NCBI GenBank assembly: GCA_017889745.1
Contig: JAGGAG010000015.1
Location: forward strand, 1-26,174
Length of the DNA: 26,174 bases
DNA from: Gemmatimonadota bacterium
GTDB taxonomy: Bacteria > Gemmatimonadota > Gemmatimonadetes > Gemmatimonadales > GWC2-71-9
Direction of reading: 5' to 3'
In this document: positions 14,278 to 22,296 of the stretch, one piece after another
Position numbering within the stretch: the stretch's first letter is position 1
Layout: every line of letters begins with the position of its first letter
Translations under genes and position numbers: made by a program
The notes under the pieces: model-generated
What the model saw: the letters and a program-made list of their open reading frames with translations, nothing else
What the model was told of the DNA's origin: nothing
The model's database searches: none

Positions 14278-15586
14278 CCCTCCACGTGAACAGCACCGAC
14301 GAGGCGGCCAGCATCACCCCGATGGCCGCCAGTTCCCGCCAGGCCAGGGTCGACAGCACGGCCACGATCGCCACGGCGGCGATCAACGGAACCACCGGCC
14401 CTCCGGGGATGACAAAGGGTGGCTTGCCCACGTTCACCGCGCGCCGCCGCAGCACCAGCACCGCGATCGCCGTCACCAGGTACATCACCAGCGTCCCCGC
14501 AGCGGCGAGCACGGCAAGCGCCTTGAAGGTGCCCGACAGCGCCAGTACGGCGCAGACGGTGCAGTAGGTGGCAATGGCCGCCGCCGGAGTGTTGAACCGC
14601 GGATGTACGACACCCAGGCGCGCCGGCAGGAGCCCGTCGCGCCCCATCGCGTACAGCACGCGCGGCGTCGCCAGCATGTCGCCCGGCAGGACCCCCGCCA
14701 TGCACACGACCCCGGCGGTGAGCATCAGCACCCGGCCCCAGCTCCCGAGCACGACTTCGGCCGCTGACGCGAGCGGCGCCGCCGTGGCGCTGGCGAGTCC
14801 GTCGCCGAGCGCGCTCTGGGCCACGAGTTGCAGCGAGAGGTAGAGCAGCGTGATGCCGAGCATCGCGATCGCCAGCCCGCGCGGCACGACTCGCGAGGGA
14901 TCGCGGATTTCCCCGCTTGGAGAGAGCGAGGTCTCGATCCCCATGAAGGTGAAGGTGAGCAGCACAACGCCGCGCCCGAGCTGCCCACCATCCGGCAGCT
15001 GTGGCATCGGAATCTGCGACCAGCTGAGCGTCATGAGGCCGACCACCACGAGCAGGATGAGCGGCAACAGCTTGATGACCGTGATGCCCTCGGTGACGCG
15101 AAGGCCCAGCTTGAGGCCGCGGATGTTGATGGCGGCAAGGCTGATGTAGACGAGGATCAGCGTGATGGCACGGCCGGCAGGTTGCCCCAGGGCCGGAAAA
15201 GCGAGGGACAGGCCGTTCACCATGAGCACGGCAACGGCGGCATTGGAGAGCGCGCCATTGGCGAACCAGAGCAGCGTGCCGACGAATGAGCCGGTGAAGG
15301 GACCGAACGCCGCGTTCGAGTACGCGTACAGCCCGCCCGCGCTCGACACCCGGCTCCCCGCCTCGGCGAAGCAGAGCACGATGGTGAAGAAGAGCAGCGC
15401 GGTGACGATGTAGCCGATCGGGGCCGCCGCACCCATCTCGGCAGCCACCACCGCGGGAAGGCCGAAGATCCCGGCGCCCACCGTCGTGTTGATCGCCGTG
15501 AGCGCGAGCGCCCGCACGCCGATCAGGCGCAGGAGGTGCCCCTCGTGGGAGCCAGTGCCGATGGCGGGCTCCCCCGTGAGCGGCAA
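14258..15586 (-). CDS. APC superfamily amino-acid permease
   Basis: This is a secondary transporter of the cytoplasmic membrane, about 442 residues, with roughly twelve hydrophobic segments. The first membrane helix holds the substrate-binding VGAGIFGLP (36-44), the hallmark of the amino acid-polyamine-organocation superfamily. FAEAGSRVSSAGGLYAY and the LLTFTFMGIETSLSPSGEIRDP segment (helix 6 and following loop) also match amino-acid permeases. The start is uncertain: a TTG at 15586-15584, two bases after the thrS stop, gives MPLTGEPAIG and a short cytosolic tail, but no strong ribosome site is seen and a later GTG is possible. Its C-terminus and stop codon are built from heptamer repeats. 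Being downstream of thrS suggests amino-acid uptake, but the substrate is not fixed. Confidence 0.88.
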   Translation of the reverse strand: MPLTGEPAIGTGSHEGHLLRLIGVRALALTAINTTVGAGIFGLPAVVAAEMGAAAPIGYIVTALLFFTIVLCFAEAGSRVSSAGGLYAYSNAAFGPFTGSFVGTLLWFANGALSNAAVAVLMVNGLSLAFPALGQPAGRAITLILVYISLAAINIRGLKLGLRVTEGITVIKLLPLILLVVVGLMTLSWSQIPMPQLPDGGQLGRGVVLLTFTFMGIETSLSPSGEIRDPSRVVPRGLAIAMLGITLLYLSLQLVAQSALGDGLASATAAPLASAAEVVLGSWGRVLMLTAGVVCMAGVLPGDMLATPRVLYAMGRDGLLPARLGVVHPRFNTPAAAIATYCTVCAVLALSGTFKALAVLAAAGTLVMYLVTAIAVLVLRRRAVNVGKPPFVIPGGPVVPLIAAVAIVAVLSTLAWRELAAIGVMLAASSVLFTWRAVSGKR

Positions 15587-15588
15587 GC

Positions 15589-17529
15589 CTACGGCACCAG
15601 GGCCCGCGTGCGTACTTCCCCGGTGACGCGCTCGAGGAACGCGTCCACCGTCAGCACTTCCTGCTTCTTGCCCGAGCCGCGCACGCGGAGCGCCAGGCTG
15701 TCGCTCTCCGCCTCCCGCTGCCCCACCACCGCCATGTAGGGCACTTTCTCCACCTCGCCGGCACGGATGCGGTAGTTGAGCGTCTCGTGTGAATCGTCCA
15801 CCGCGACCCGCAGCCCCGCCGCCCGCATCCGGTCGGCCACCGCGTGCGCCGCCGCCGCCTGCGCGTCGCTGATCGGCAGCACCCGTACCTGCTCCGGCGC
15901 GAGCCACACCGGGAAGAGCCCGGCGAAGTGCTCGATCAGGATCGCGATGAACCGCTCGAACGAGCCGTTCACCGCCCGGTGGATCACAACCGGCCGGTGG
16001 TCGTGGTTGTCCTCGCCCACGTACTTGAGGTCGAAGCGCTCCGGCGCGTTGTAGTCGAGCTGGATCGTGCCCAGCTGCCAGGTGCGCCCGATGGAGTCGG
16101 CCACGTCGAAGTCGATCTTGGGTCCGTAGAACGCGCCGTCGCCCGGCTTGAGTTCGTACGGCAGGCCCGTGGCCTCGAGGGCCGAGCGCAGCGCCCCTTC
16201 GGCCGCGTCCCACATGGCGTCGTCACCAATGCGCACTTCGGGGCGGGTCGCGAACTTGAGCGTCGCCGTGAGCCCGAACACCTGGTAATACGACAGGATG
16301 AACTGGGTCAGCCGGCGCACCTCGTCCGGGATCTGCGACGGCATCAGGAAGATGTGGCAGTCGTCCTGCTGGAACTGGCGCACCCGCGTCAGCCCCGACA
16401 GGGCACCGCTCACCTCGTTCCGGTGCAGCACGTCGTACGTGGTGTAGCGGATCGGCAGCTCGCGGTACGAGTGCTTGTTCGCGCCGTACATCAGGTAGTG
16501 CGACGGGCAGTTCATCGGCTTGAGCGAACTGTCGTGCTCCCCCGTCTCGTTGTCGAGCACGAGGAACATGTTCTCCTTGTACTTGCCCCAGTGGCCCGAG
16601 ATCTCCCACAGCCCCTTGTTGTAGAGCAGCGGCGTCTTGATCTCCTGGTACCCGGAGCGCTGCAGGTCGCGCATGAACGCGTTCAGCAGGTTGTAGAGCG
16701 TCGTGCCCCGGTCGGTCCAGAATGGGGCGCCCGGCGCGAATGGATGGAACATGAAGAGATCCAGTTCCCTGCCGAGCCGGCGGTGGTCGCGCCTGCGCGC
16801 CTCCTCCAGCCGGTGGAGGTGGGCCTCGAGCTCGTCCTTCTTGAAGAAGGCGGTGCCGTAGATCCGCTGCAGCATCTGGCGGCGCGAATCGCCCCGCCAG
16901 TAGGCCCCTGCGGTGTTGAGCAGCTTGAAGTGCTTGAGCCGGCCCGTGCTCGGCACGTGCGGCCCGCGGCAGAGGTCGGTGAAGGTACCGTCCGTGTAGG
17001 TGGAGATGACCTCGTCGTCGCCCAGTTCGCTGATCCGCTCCAGCTTGAGCGGGTCGTCGGCGAACCTGCGGTTGGCGGCGTCGCGGTCCACCTCCTCGCG
17101 CACGAACGGGTAGTCCTTCCTCGTCACCTCGGCCATCCGGGCCTCGATCTGCTCGAGGTCCTCGGGCGTGAAGGGGCGCGGCACCTCGAAGTCGTAATAG
17201 AACCCCTCGTCGATCGACGGACCGAACCCGATGCCCGCCGTCGGGAAGATCTCGCGCACCGCCGTTGCCATGATGTGCGCCGCCGAGTGGCGCAACACGT
17301 CGAGCGACTCGCGGTCCCGCTCCGTGAGGATCGCGATCGGGGCGTCGCCCCGGATCGGGAACATGAGGTCGCGCACCGTGCCGTCCACCCGGATCGCGAC
17401 CGCCGCCTTGGCCAGTCCGGGCCCGATCGATTCGGCGATCTCGCGACCGGTGACGCCCGCGGGGTACTCGCGCACGCTGCCATCAGGCAGGGTCAGCCGG
17501 ACCTGGCTGGTCGCCGTGGTCTGGCTCAC
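15589..17529 (-). CDS. thrS: Threonyl-tRNA synthetase
   Basis: ThrS charges tRNA-Thr and edits mischarged serine. The protein is 646 residues with full bacterial architecture: TGS domain (about 9-70), editing domain with His81, His85, Cys187 and His191, class II catalytic core (about 255-540), and anticodon-binding domain to the end. Core residues visible are Cys341 in MNCPSH and His392 in DDCHIF, two of the zinc ligands, and the class II motif 2 around LHRNE (368-372). The start is GTG at 17529-17527, overlapping the stop of a small membrane-peptide gene (GTGA). No T-box leader is possible with that overlap. An amino-acid permease follows after two bases. Confidence 0.98.
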   Translation of the reverse strand: MSQTTATSQVRLTLPDGSVREYPAGVTGREIAESIGPGLAKAAVAIRVDGTVRDLMFPIRGDAPIAILTERDRESLDVLRHSAAHIMATAVREIFPTAGIGFGPSIDEGFYYDFEVPRPFTPEDLEQIEARMAEVTRKDYPFVREEVDRDAANRRFADDPLKLERISELGDDEVISTYTDGTFTDLCRGPHVPSTGRLKHFKLLNTAGAYWRGDSRRQMLQRIYGTAFFKKDELEAHLHRLEEARRRDHRRLGRELDLFMFHPFAPGAPFWTDRGTTLYNLLNAFMRDLQRSGYQEIKTPLLYNKGLWEISGHWGKYKENMFLVLDNETGEHDSSLKPMNCPSHYLMYGANKHSYRELPIRYTTYDVLHRNEVSGALSGLTRVRQFQQDDCHIFLMPSQIPDEVRRLTQFILSYYQVFGLTATLKFATRPEVRIGDDAMWDAAEGALRSALEATGLPYELKPGDGAFYGPKIDFDVADSIGRTWQLGTIQLDYNAPERFDLKYVGEDNHDHRPVVIHRAVNGSFERFIAILIEHFAGLFPVWLAPEQVRVLPISDAQAAAAHAVADRMRAAGLRVAVDDSHETLNYRIRAGEVEKVPYMAVVGQREAESDSLALRVRGSGKKQEVLTVDAFLERVTGEVRTRALVP

Positions 17530-17678
17530 TGCAGTCCCTCCGACTGCACCGGGTGTACCACCGGCTCGGTACGCGGCGCGAGCCAGAAATACAGGAAAAT
17601 CCCGAGCACGATGACGCCAAGGAGCACGAGCCAGCGGCTCAGCTCGGCGGTCTGGATTTCGGTGCGTTCTTCGGACAT
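17526..17678 (-). CDS. 50-residue single-pass membrane peptide upstream of thrS
   Basis: This small protein of unknown function starts at ATG 17678-17676 (MSEERTEIQTAELSRW), has one strongly hydrophobic segment (about 16-34, LVLLGVIVLGIFLYFWLA) and a 16-residue tail ending PVQSEGLQ. The charged, acidic N-terminus followed by a Leu/Ile/Phe-rich helix and an Arg suggests an inner-membrane protein. The stop codon overlaps the thrS GTG start, so it is translationally coupled to thrS. A longer in-frame reading reaching 17717 exists, but it would run across the divergent gene's ribosome site. Codon use looks like that of its neighbours. It could be a genuine small membrane protein or a leader peptide that sets thrS expression; I recognise no family. 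Confidence 0.65.
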   Translation of the reverse strand: MSEERTEIQTAELSRWLVLLGVIVLGIFLYFWLAPRTEPVVHPVQSEGLQ

Positions 17679-17708
17679 CGCTGCTGGTCTCGAGAGGACG
17701 GAGGAACA
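17679..17708. other. 30-base divergent spacer
   Basis: Only 30 bases separate the start of the membrane peptide (minus) from the start of the BON-domain gene (plus). It contains the GGAGG ribosome site of the plus gene (17700-17704) and no recognisable promoter. Promoters for both directions must therefore reach into the coding sequences; an AT-rich patch with GTTAAC at 17733-17742, inside the BON gene, is a candidate for the thrS direction. Confidence 0.5.
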
Positions 17709-18191
17709 GTGCTGCATCGCCTGTACGACGCGGTTAACTTAACGCTGCACAAGGACTTTTTGCACGAGGGAGCGCAGGTGAAGCGGGGTACTTCGCTGGC
17801 AGGCTTGCTGGCATGGTTGGTGGGTGGCGTCGCCCTGGGGCTGACCGCCGGCCTCGCGGTGAGCGAAACGCTGGGTGAAATCGCGCCGGCCCGCATCAAG
17901 GGCCTGGTGCGCCGCCATCGCCGTCCGGCGCCGGCGCGCACCGGCCAACTGGCGCGCCTCGTGCGGCAGGCCATGCGGCTCGACCCCGGCCTGTCGCTGC
18001 TCACCCTGGAGGCGCTGGCGGTGTCGGCGCGAACGGTGGAGCTCCACGGCTGGGTGAACAGCCGGGCCGAGCGCGCGCGGACCGCCCGGGTGGCCCGGGG
18101 CGTGTCCGGCGTCGACGCCATCATCAACTGCATCCTCGTCCACGGCGAGGACGACTTCAATTCCCCAGAGGGTTCAACCGCCTCCGCATGA
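17709..18191 (+). CDS. Membrane-anchored BON-domain protein
   Basis: This is a 160-residue protein with a short cytosolic or periplasmic head (residues 1-28), one Gly/Leu/Ala-rich membrane helix (about 29-50), a basic linker (60-80), and a C-terminal BON domain (about 81-146) with the typical ELHGWVNSRAERARTARVA segment and GVSGVDAIINCILV ending. BON domains bind phospholipid membranes or serve as periplasmic anchors in OsmY-like proteins. The GTG start at 17709 is chosen because GGAGG (17700-17704) lies just upstream; longer readings would cross into the divergent gene's region. The stop overlaps the valS ATG (ATGA at 18188-18191), so it is coupled to valS, an unusual partner. Confidence 0.82.
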   Translation: MLHRLYDAVNLTLHKDFLHEGAQVKRGTSLAGLLAWLVGGVALGLTAGLAVSETLGEIAPARIKGLVRRHRRPAPARTGQLARLVRQAMRLDPGLSLLTLEALAVSARTVELHGWVNSRAERARTARVARGVSGVDAIINCILVHGEDDFNSPEGSTASA

Positions 18192-20854
18192 GCGAGCCGC
18201 TCGCCCCCCAGTACGATCCGGCCGCCATCGAGGCCGACCTCTACCACCGCTGGCTCGACGCCGGCCTCTTCCGCGCCGACGCGAGTCGTCGCGACCGGCG
18301 GTTCGTGGTCATGATGCCGCCGCCCAACGTGACGGCGGTGCTGCACGTGGGCCACGGCCTCAACAACACCGTGCAGGACGTGCTGGTGCGCTTCGAGCGC
18401 ATGCGCGGCCGCAACGCCCTCTGGCTGCCCGGCACCGACCACGCCGGTATCGCCACCCAGAACGTCGTGGAACGCATGCTCGCCCGCGAGGGCCAGACCC
18501 GCTTCGACCTGGGCCGCGAGCGCTTCGAGGAACGGGTCTGGGCCCATGTGAAGGAGACCGGCGGGTCGATCCTCGAGCAGCTCAAGGCCATCGGCGCGAG
18601 TTGCGACTGGAGCCGCACCTACTTCACGCTCGACCCCGGGCTCTCGGCCGCCGTGCGCGAGGTGTTCGTCCGGCTGTACGAGAAGGGCCTCGTCTACCGC
18701 GGGCACTACATCATCAACTGGTGCCCGCGCTGCCTCACCGCCCTCTCCAACGAGGAGGCGGAGAAGGAAGAGGTCGATGGGAAGATCTGGCACCTGAAGT
18801 ACCCGCTGGTCGACGGCAGCGGCTACGTCACGGTGGCCACCACGCGCCCGGAGACGATGCTGGGGGACACGGGCGTGGCGGTACATCCCGCCGACGAGCG
18901 CTACACGGCCCTGGTGGGGAAGTCGCTGCTGCTGCCGCTCGTGGGCCGGGAGATCCCCATCGTGGCCGATGACGCCATCGACCCCGCCTTCGGTACCGGC
19001 GCGGTGAAGGTCACCCCGGCGCATGACCCGACCGACTTCGAGATCGGCAGGCGCCAGCACCTGCACAGCATCGACATCATGACCCCCGAGGCGCGGATGG
19101 CGGAGACGGTGCCCGACGCGCTGCAGGGCCTCGACCGCTTCGAGGCGCGGAAGCGCGTGGTCGAGATGTTCCGCGAACTGGGCCTGCTGGAGAAGGTCGA
19201 GGAGCATCGTCATGCAGTGGGCCACTGCTATCGCTGCCACACGATCGTGGAGCCCCGGCTCTCCGACCAGTGGTTCGTGAAGATGGCGCCACTCGCGAAG
19301 CCGGCACTCCAGGCGTATCGCGACGGCCGGCTCACGTTCATCCCCGAGCGCCGCGGCGACGAGTACGTCCAGTGGATGGAGAACATCCGCGACTGGTGCA
19401 TCTCGCGGCAGCTCTGGTGGGGCCACCGCATCCCGGTGTGGTACTGCGAGGCCTGCGGCAAGACCATCGTGAGCCGGACGGAGGTCCTCCGGTGTGAGTG
19501 CGGCAGCCCGGTGCGCCAGGACGACGACGTGCTCGATACCTGGTTCTCGTCGTGGCTGGTTCCCTTCTCCAGCCTCGGCTGGCCGGAGAAGACACCAGAC
19601 CTGAAGGCGTTCTATCCCGGCCAGGTGCTGGTCACCGCGCCCGAGATCCTCTTCTTCTGGGTCGCGCGGATGGTGATGGCTGGCTGCGAGTTCATGGGCG
19701 ACATCCCCTTCGACACGGTCTACCTTCACGGCACGGTGCGCGACACCCAGCACCGCAAGATGTCAAAGTCGCTCGGCAACGGGATCGACCCGCTCGAGGT
19801 GGTGGAGCGTTATGGCGCCGATGCCTTGCGCTATACGCTGGTGTCGGGCATGTCGGTGGGCACTGACGTCATCCTCGATCCCGGCGACCTCGAGACGTCG
19901 TTTGCACCGGGGCGCAACTTCGCCAACAAGCTCTGGAATGCCGGTCGCTTCGTCCTGACCAACCTGGATGGCCCGACCCGGCCGCTCGCCGGTCACGCCA
20001 ATGCGCTGCGGGCCAATGAGCTGACGCTGGCCGACCGGTGGATCATCGCCCGCTGCGACGCCACCATCCGTGCCGCCACCGAGGCATACGAGAGGTTCCG
20101 CCTCAACGATGCGGCGTCCGCGGTCTTTCACTTTCTCTGGTCCGACTTCGCCGACTGGTACATCGAGCTCATCAAGCCGCGCCTCTACGGCGACGCGCCC
20201 GGCGGCGACGTGGCACGCGCCATCGCGCTCCGCACGTTCGATGTGGCGCTGCGCCTGCTGCATCCCGTCATGCCTTTCGTCACCGAGGCGCTGTGGCAGC
20301 GCATCCCGGGGCGCAAGGACGGCTCCTGGCTGGCCACCGCCGGCTGGCCCGCGCCCGACCGGCGCGCGGCGGCACCCGCCGCGGAGCGCGGGTTCGCACT
20401 CGTCCAGGAACTCGTCGGGGCCATTCGCGCCATCCGCGCCGAGTACGACGTGTCACCCGGCAAGGCGGTGCGCGTCTTCGTGCAGCACCCAGGGAACGCG
20501 GCGAACGCCGCCTTCCAAGCCGAAGAGGGCACCATTCGCCGGCTGGCCAAGGTCAATGAGCTCGGCTTCGGCGAGAGCAGCGACACCGTGGGCGGCTATG
20601 CGGTCCTCTCCGACGGCACCGGCGTGTTCGTGCCACTCGGCGACGCCATCGACGTCGCGCGCGAATGCAGCCGCCTCGCCAGCGAGGTCACCCGGCTCGA
20701 GCAGCTCATCGGGTCGCAGGAGAAGAAGCTGGGCAACGCGCAGTTCGTGGCCCGCGCGCCGGCTGCCGTGGTCGAGAAGGAGCGGGAGAAGCTGGTGAGC
20801 TGGATGGAGCAGGTCGCGGCCCTGGGTGAGAAGCGGTCCCGGCTCGGATGCTAG
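18188..20854 (+). CDS. valS: Valyl-tRNA synthetase
   Basis: ValS charges tRNA-Val and hydrolyses mischarged threonine. It has 888 residues. The HIGH signature is HVGH (53-56) in the PPPNVTAVLHVGHGLNNT context, the editing domain carries TTRPETMLGD (218-227), and KMSKS lies at 524-528. WCISRQLWWGHRIPVWYC (403-420) with a nearby Cys pair and CECGS (436-440) suggests a bound zinc. The C-terminal end (about 810-885, charged and Leu-rich) forms the usual tRNA-binding coiled coil, ending shortly before TAG. The ATG overlaps the BON gene, and the lipoprotein gene starts inside the last codons of valS. No T-box leader is possible because of the overlap. Confidence 0.98.
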   Translation: MSEPLAPQYDPAAIEADLYHRWLDAGLFRADASRRDRRFVVMMPPPNVTAVLHVGHGLNNTVQDVLVRFERMRGRNALWLPGTDHAGIATQNVVERMLAREGQTRFDLGRERFEERVWAHVKETGGSILEQLKAIGASCDWSRTYFTLDPGLSAAVREVFVRLYEKGLVYRGHYIINWCPRCLTALSNEEAEKEEVDGKIWHLKYPLVDGSGYVTVATTRPETMLGDTGVAVHPADERYTALVGKSLLLPLVGREIPIVADDAIDPAFGTGAVKVTPAHDPTDFEIGRRQHLHSIDIMTPEARMAETVPDALQGLDRFEARKRVVEMFRELGLLEKVEEHRHAVGHCYRCHTIVEPRLSDQWFVKMAPLAKPALQAYRDGRLTFIPERRGDEYVQWMENIRDWCISRQLWWGHRIPVWYCEACGKTIVSRTEVLRCECGSPVRQDDDVLDTWFSSWLVPFSSLGWPEKTPDLKAFYPGQVLVTAPEILFFWVARMVMAGCEFMGDIPFDTVYLHGTVRDTQHRKMSKSLGNGIDPLEVVERYGADALRYTLVSGMSVGTDVILDPGDLETSFAPGRNFANKLWNAGRFVLTNLDGPTRPLAGHANALRANELTLADRWIIARCDATIRAATEAYERFRLNDAASAVFHFLWSDFADWYIELIKPRLYGDAPGGDVARAIALRTFDVALRLLHPVMPFVTEALWQRIPGRKDGSWLATAGWPAPDRRAAAPAAERGFALVQELVGAIRAIRAEYDVSPGKAVRVFVQHPGNAANAAFQAEEGTIRRLAKVNELGFGESSDTVGGYAVLSDGTGVFVPLGDAIDVARECSRLASEVTRLEQLIGSQEKKLGNAQFVARAPAAVVEKEREKLVSWMEQVAALGEKRSRLGC

Positions 20855-22296
20855 GCAGCGCAGGCGCCCGCCGCGCACTTCGCGCCCTGTGCGCCCTCGT
20901 CGCCCTGTGCGTCCTGTCCTGCGCCAGGATCGAGCCCCCGCCGGGCGGGCCGCCTGACGCGAAACCACCGGTCCTGGTGTCGATCACGCCCGAGTCGCTG
21001 TCGGTCAATCCGGGATTCGACGGCGACGTCAATTTCATCTTCAGCGAAGTGGTTTCCGAGGGCAGCAGCCCGAGCCAGGGAAGCGGCACCGGTGACCTCG
21101 AGAGGCTGGTTCTGCTCTCTCCCACCAGCAAGGTGCCGGTGGTGCAATGGCACCGCAGTCGCATCTCGGTGCGGCCGCGTGAGGGCTGGGCGCCGGATCG
21201 CGTGTACCGGGTGCAGCTCCTTCCGGGCGTGTCCGACATCCGCAACAACAAGGGCGTGCGGGGCGGTCTCGTCACCTTTACCACCGGCGCACCGGTCCCC
21301 GACTACACCCTGCGGGGCGCGGCCTACGACTGGACCGCCAGCCAGCCGATGCGCGGCGGCCTCATCCAGGCCGTGCTGGAGCCCGACTCGCTGGTCTACA
21401 AGGGACTGACCGATTCGTCGGGTACCTATGCGTTCGGCCCCCTGCCCCGTGGCACCTATCTCGTCTACGTCGGCCTCGACCAGAACCGCAACGGCCGGAT
21501 CGACCCCCGCGAGGCGTTCGACAGCGTGCGCGTCGAACCCGATTCGGGCAAGGTGCCCGAGCTCTTCACCTTCATTCACGACACCACGCCACCGCGCCTC
21601 ACCCCGCCCACCGTCCAGGATTCCATCACCCTCAACCTGACGTTCACCCAGAAGCTCGACCCGTACGCGACCTACGACTCGGCCGCCGTGCGAGTGCTCC
21701 AGTTGCCCGACTCGGCGCCGCTGCCGGTGCGCCGGGTCATGACCGCGGCCGAGTTCGACAGCATCTCGAAGGGTGAGCGGACGGCGAGGACGGACTCTCT
21801 CCAGAAGGCGAGGGCGGATTCACTGGCGAAGGCGGCGGGCGGCCCCGACAGTGCCAGGGCACTCAAGCCTGACACGACGAAGAGGGCCGGGCGCGACACA
21901 GTGCCGGGCGCCCGCATTCCGGGTGCGCAGGCAGGAGGCCCCGGCGCACTCGCCGGCCAGCGACCGGCAGTGAAGCTTTCGCGGCCTCCCTTGACCGATC
22001 GCCTCGTCGTCCGGCTCGGCGCGCCGGTGGCCCCGGGCACTCGTTACCTCGTGGAAACCAGGGACGTGAAGAACGTCACCGGCATCCTCGGCTCACCCAA
22101 GGCGGGATTCGAGGTACCGAAGCGTCCGAAGCCCACCTTGGCGGACAGCGCGCGCGTGCTGCGCACCCGGATCGACTCGGCGATGGCCAAGGGAGACACG
22201 ACCGCGGCCGACTCGCTGAAGCAGTACCTGCCGCCCGATTCGCTGCTCAAGCCCCCAAGCGACGCGAAGAAGGCGCCGCCGGCGCAGCCGAGATGA
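20848..22296 (+). CDS. Ig-like domain lipoprotein (Big_5 type)
   Basis: This is an exported lipoprotein of unknown function, 482 residues. The signal peptide (MLGSAGARRALRALCALVAL) ends in a lipobox VLSC (22-25). The mature start, Cys-Ala-Arg-Ile-Glu-Pro-Pro-Pro-Gly-Gly, matches the C-x-P-P-G-G pattern of a large Bacteroidota family of Ig-like lipoproteins. A Big_5-type Ig domain fills about 38-148; a carboxypeptidase-regulatory-like domain about 155-235 contains DQNRNGRIDP, a putative calcium loop. A low-complexity linker rich in Asp-Ser, Ala and Lys (about 305-375, with two TDSL/ADSL-type repeats) is followed by a second beta-rich part and an Asp-Ser-rich tail. It starts at ATG 20848, seven bases before the valS end, and its stop overlaps selA. 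Confidence 0.85.
   Translation: MLGSAGARRALRALCALVALCVLSCARIEPPPGGPPDAKPPVLVSITPESLSVNPGFDGDVNFIFSEVVSEGSSPSQGSGTGDLERLVLLSPTSKVPVVQWHRSRISVRPREGWAPDRVYRVQLLPGVSDIRNNKGVRGGLVTFTTGAPVPDYTLRGAAYDWTASQPMRGGLIQAVLEPDSLVYKGLTDSSGTYAFGPLPRGTYLVYVGLDQNRNGRIDPREAFDSVRVEPDSGKVPELFTFIHDTTPPRLTPPTVQDSITLNLTFTQKLDPYATYDSAAVRVLQLPDSAPLPVRRVMTAAEFDSISKGERTARTDSLQKARADSLAKAAGGPDSARALKPDTTKRAGRDTVPGARIPGAQAGGPGALAGQRPAVKLSRPPLTDRLVVRLGAPVAPGTRYLVETRDVKNVTGILGSPKAGFEVPKRPKPTLADSARVLRTRIDSAMAKGDTTAADSLKQYLPPDSLLKPPSDAKKAPPAQPR

Noticed and set aside
15587..16213. N-terminal extension of the permease reading frame across thrS
   Set aside because: The upstream part is Arg/Gly-rich shadow sequence inside thrS; membrane-protein character begins only after about 15586.
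15844..17742. 632-codon plus-strand open frame opposite thrS
   Set aside because: It is a shadow of an unambiguous thrS; its sequence is a low-information Arg/Val/Glu-rich string.
17639..19753. 704-codon minus-strand open frame opposite BON and valS
   Set aside because: Antisense to a complete valS with all motifs; no homology signal of its own.
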